Source of the DNA: JAAAOZ01 sp964496595
Lineage (GTDB): Bacteria > Chloroflexota > Anaerolineae > B4-G1 > SLSP01
Direction: 5' to 3'
Assembly (NCBI GenBank): GCA_964496595.1
Contig: CAZCAI010000216.1
Span: forward strand, 1-6,257
Length of the DNA stretch: 6,257 nucleotides
Shown here piece after piece: positions 6,103-6,257 of this stretch (position 1 is the first letter of the stretch; each line of letters begins with the position of its first letter). The notes under the pieces are model-generated. The model had not been told where the DNA came from and ran no database searches. It was given only the letters and a program-made list of their open reading frames with translations. A program made the position numbers and the translations under genes.

Positions 6103-6132
6103 GGATGGTTCACAAATAGGTTGACACTTTTT
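6103..6132 (-). repeat. 30-bp upstream element, right copy
   Basis: On the minus strand this reads GTCAACC (6125-6119), TATTT, GTGAACCATCC (6113-6103), preceded by an A-rich run. It is 25/30 identical to 76-105 and keeps the same 12-bp-period direct repeat. It is about 40 bp upstream of the -35 of the sensor kinase promoter, in the same orientation relative to its gene as the left copy is to rnhB. That shared placement suggests a regulatory role, although a dispersed repeat is equally possible. Confidence 0.55.
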
Positions 6133-6157
6133 TCGCGTTGTCCCAGGCCCGGCGGTT

Positions 6158-6241
6158 CCCACGGCCATCGGGCCGTTGGGTCAAAGAAAAACCACGGCCA
6201 CTGGGCGTACTACGCCTTAGCGAAGTCGCCCTGCGGCGACT
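6158..6241. other. Hairpin cluster of unknown function at the right edge
   Basis: Non-coding stretch with three consecutive inverted repeats. The first is ACGGCC-ATCG-GGCCGT (6161-6176), extendable by CCC/GGG with one bulged T to 6158-6180. The second is GGCG-TACTA-CGCC (6204-6216). The third is AGTCGCC-CTGC-GGCGACT (6224-6241). A 15-bp direct repeat (6159-6173 and 6192-6206, 13/15, starting CCACGGCCA) supplies a second ACGGCC that could compete for GGCCGT. No T run follows any stem on either strand, so these are not standard terminators. A REP-like intergenic repeat or structured RNA is possible; the window ends before its limit can be seen. Confidence 0.5.
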
Positions 6242-6257
6242 GAGTTCTAACCGGCGA

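Noticed and set aside
6121..6126. Perfect TTGACA -35 hexamer on the plus strand
   Set aside because: There is no -10-like hexamer at 16-18 bp downstream (the region is GC-rich), and the bases are part of the 30-bp element on the other strand.
1..6257. The two 30-bp elements as terminal inverted repeats of a 6-kb mobile element
   Set aside because: No transposase, integrase or target-site duplication is visible, and the enclosed genes look chromosomal. Regulatory motif or dispersed repeat is simpler.

Overview
The window comes from a high-GC bacterium. It holds four protein genes in two convergent units, with AT-richer non-coding edges of about 260 bp on each side. The wording of the sensor kinase dimerisation domain (RTPMTALIGYTDLLLGE, then a GIL..MQ..FL.RV stretch) and the GPFGLRPRGTMS opening of the glycosyltransferase resemble proteins I associate with Chloroflexota (Anaerolineae-like lineages). 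That assignment rests on memory of family style and is an inference.

Left unit, plus strand: ribonuclease HII (rnhB, 267-962), a two-domain P-loop kinase/GrpB protein (959-1966) and a GT-B glycosyltransferase (about 1972-3150). The first two overlap by ATGA and the third starts within a few bases of the preceding stop, so the three are probably co-transcribed and translationally coupled. I see no single pathway that unites RNA-DNA hybrid repair, a small-molecule kinase/nucleotidyltransferase-like protein and glycosylation, so the operon may be one of convenience.

Centre: the 133-bp convergent gap (3151-3283) contains a 33-bp direct repeat (30/33 identical, 90-bp period) with a diverged inverted copy between the two. 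It can form alternative hairpins and probably ends transcription from one or both sides.

Right unit, minus strand: one large membrane sensor histidine kinase-like protein (3284-6001, 905 aa) with about seven membrane helices, a GAF-like region, a coiled coil of about 160 residues, a PAS-like region and a HisKA/HATPase_c core. The phosphoacceptor histidine is replaced by asparagine (N683), while the ATP-binding motifs look intact. It has its own well-formed sigma-70-type promoter and no adjacent response regulator.

Edges: a 30-bp element (25/30 identical) lies upstream of rnhB (76-105) and, inverted, upstream of the sensor gene (6103-6132), so it has the same orientation relative to each downstream gene. 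It contains a 12-bp-period direct repeat and could be a shared operator or a dispersed repeat. The last 100 bp form a cluster of hairpins that runs to the window end. I found no RNA genes, CRISPR arrays, transposase genes or phage genes.
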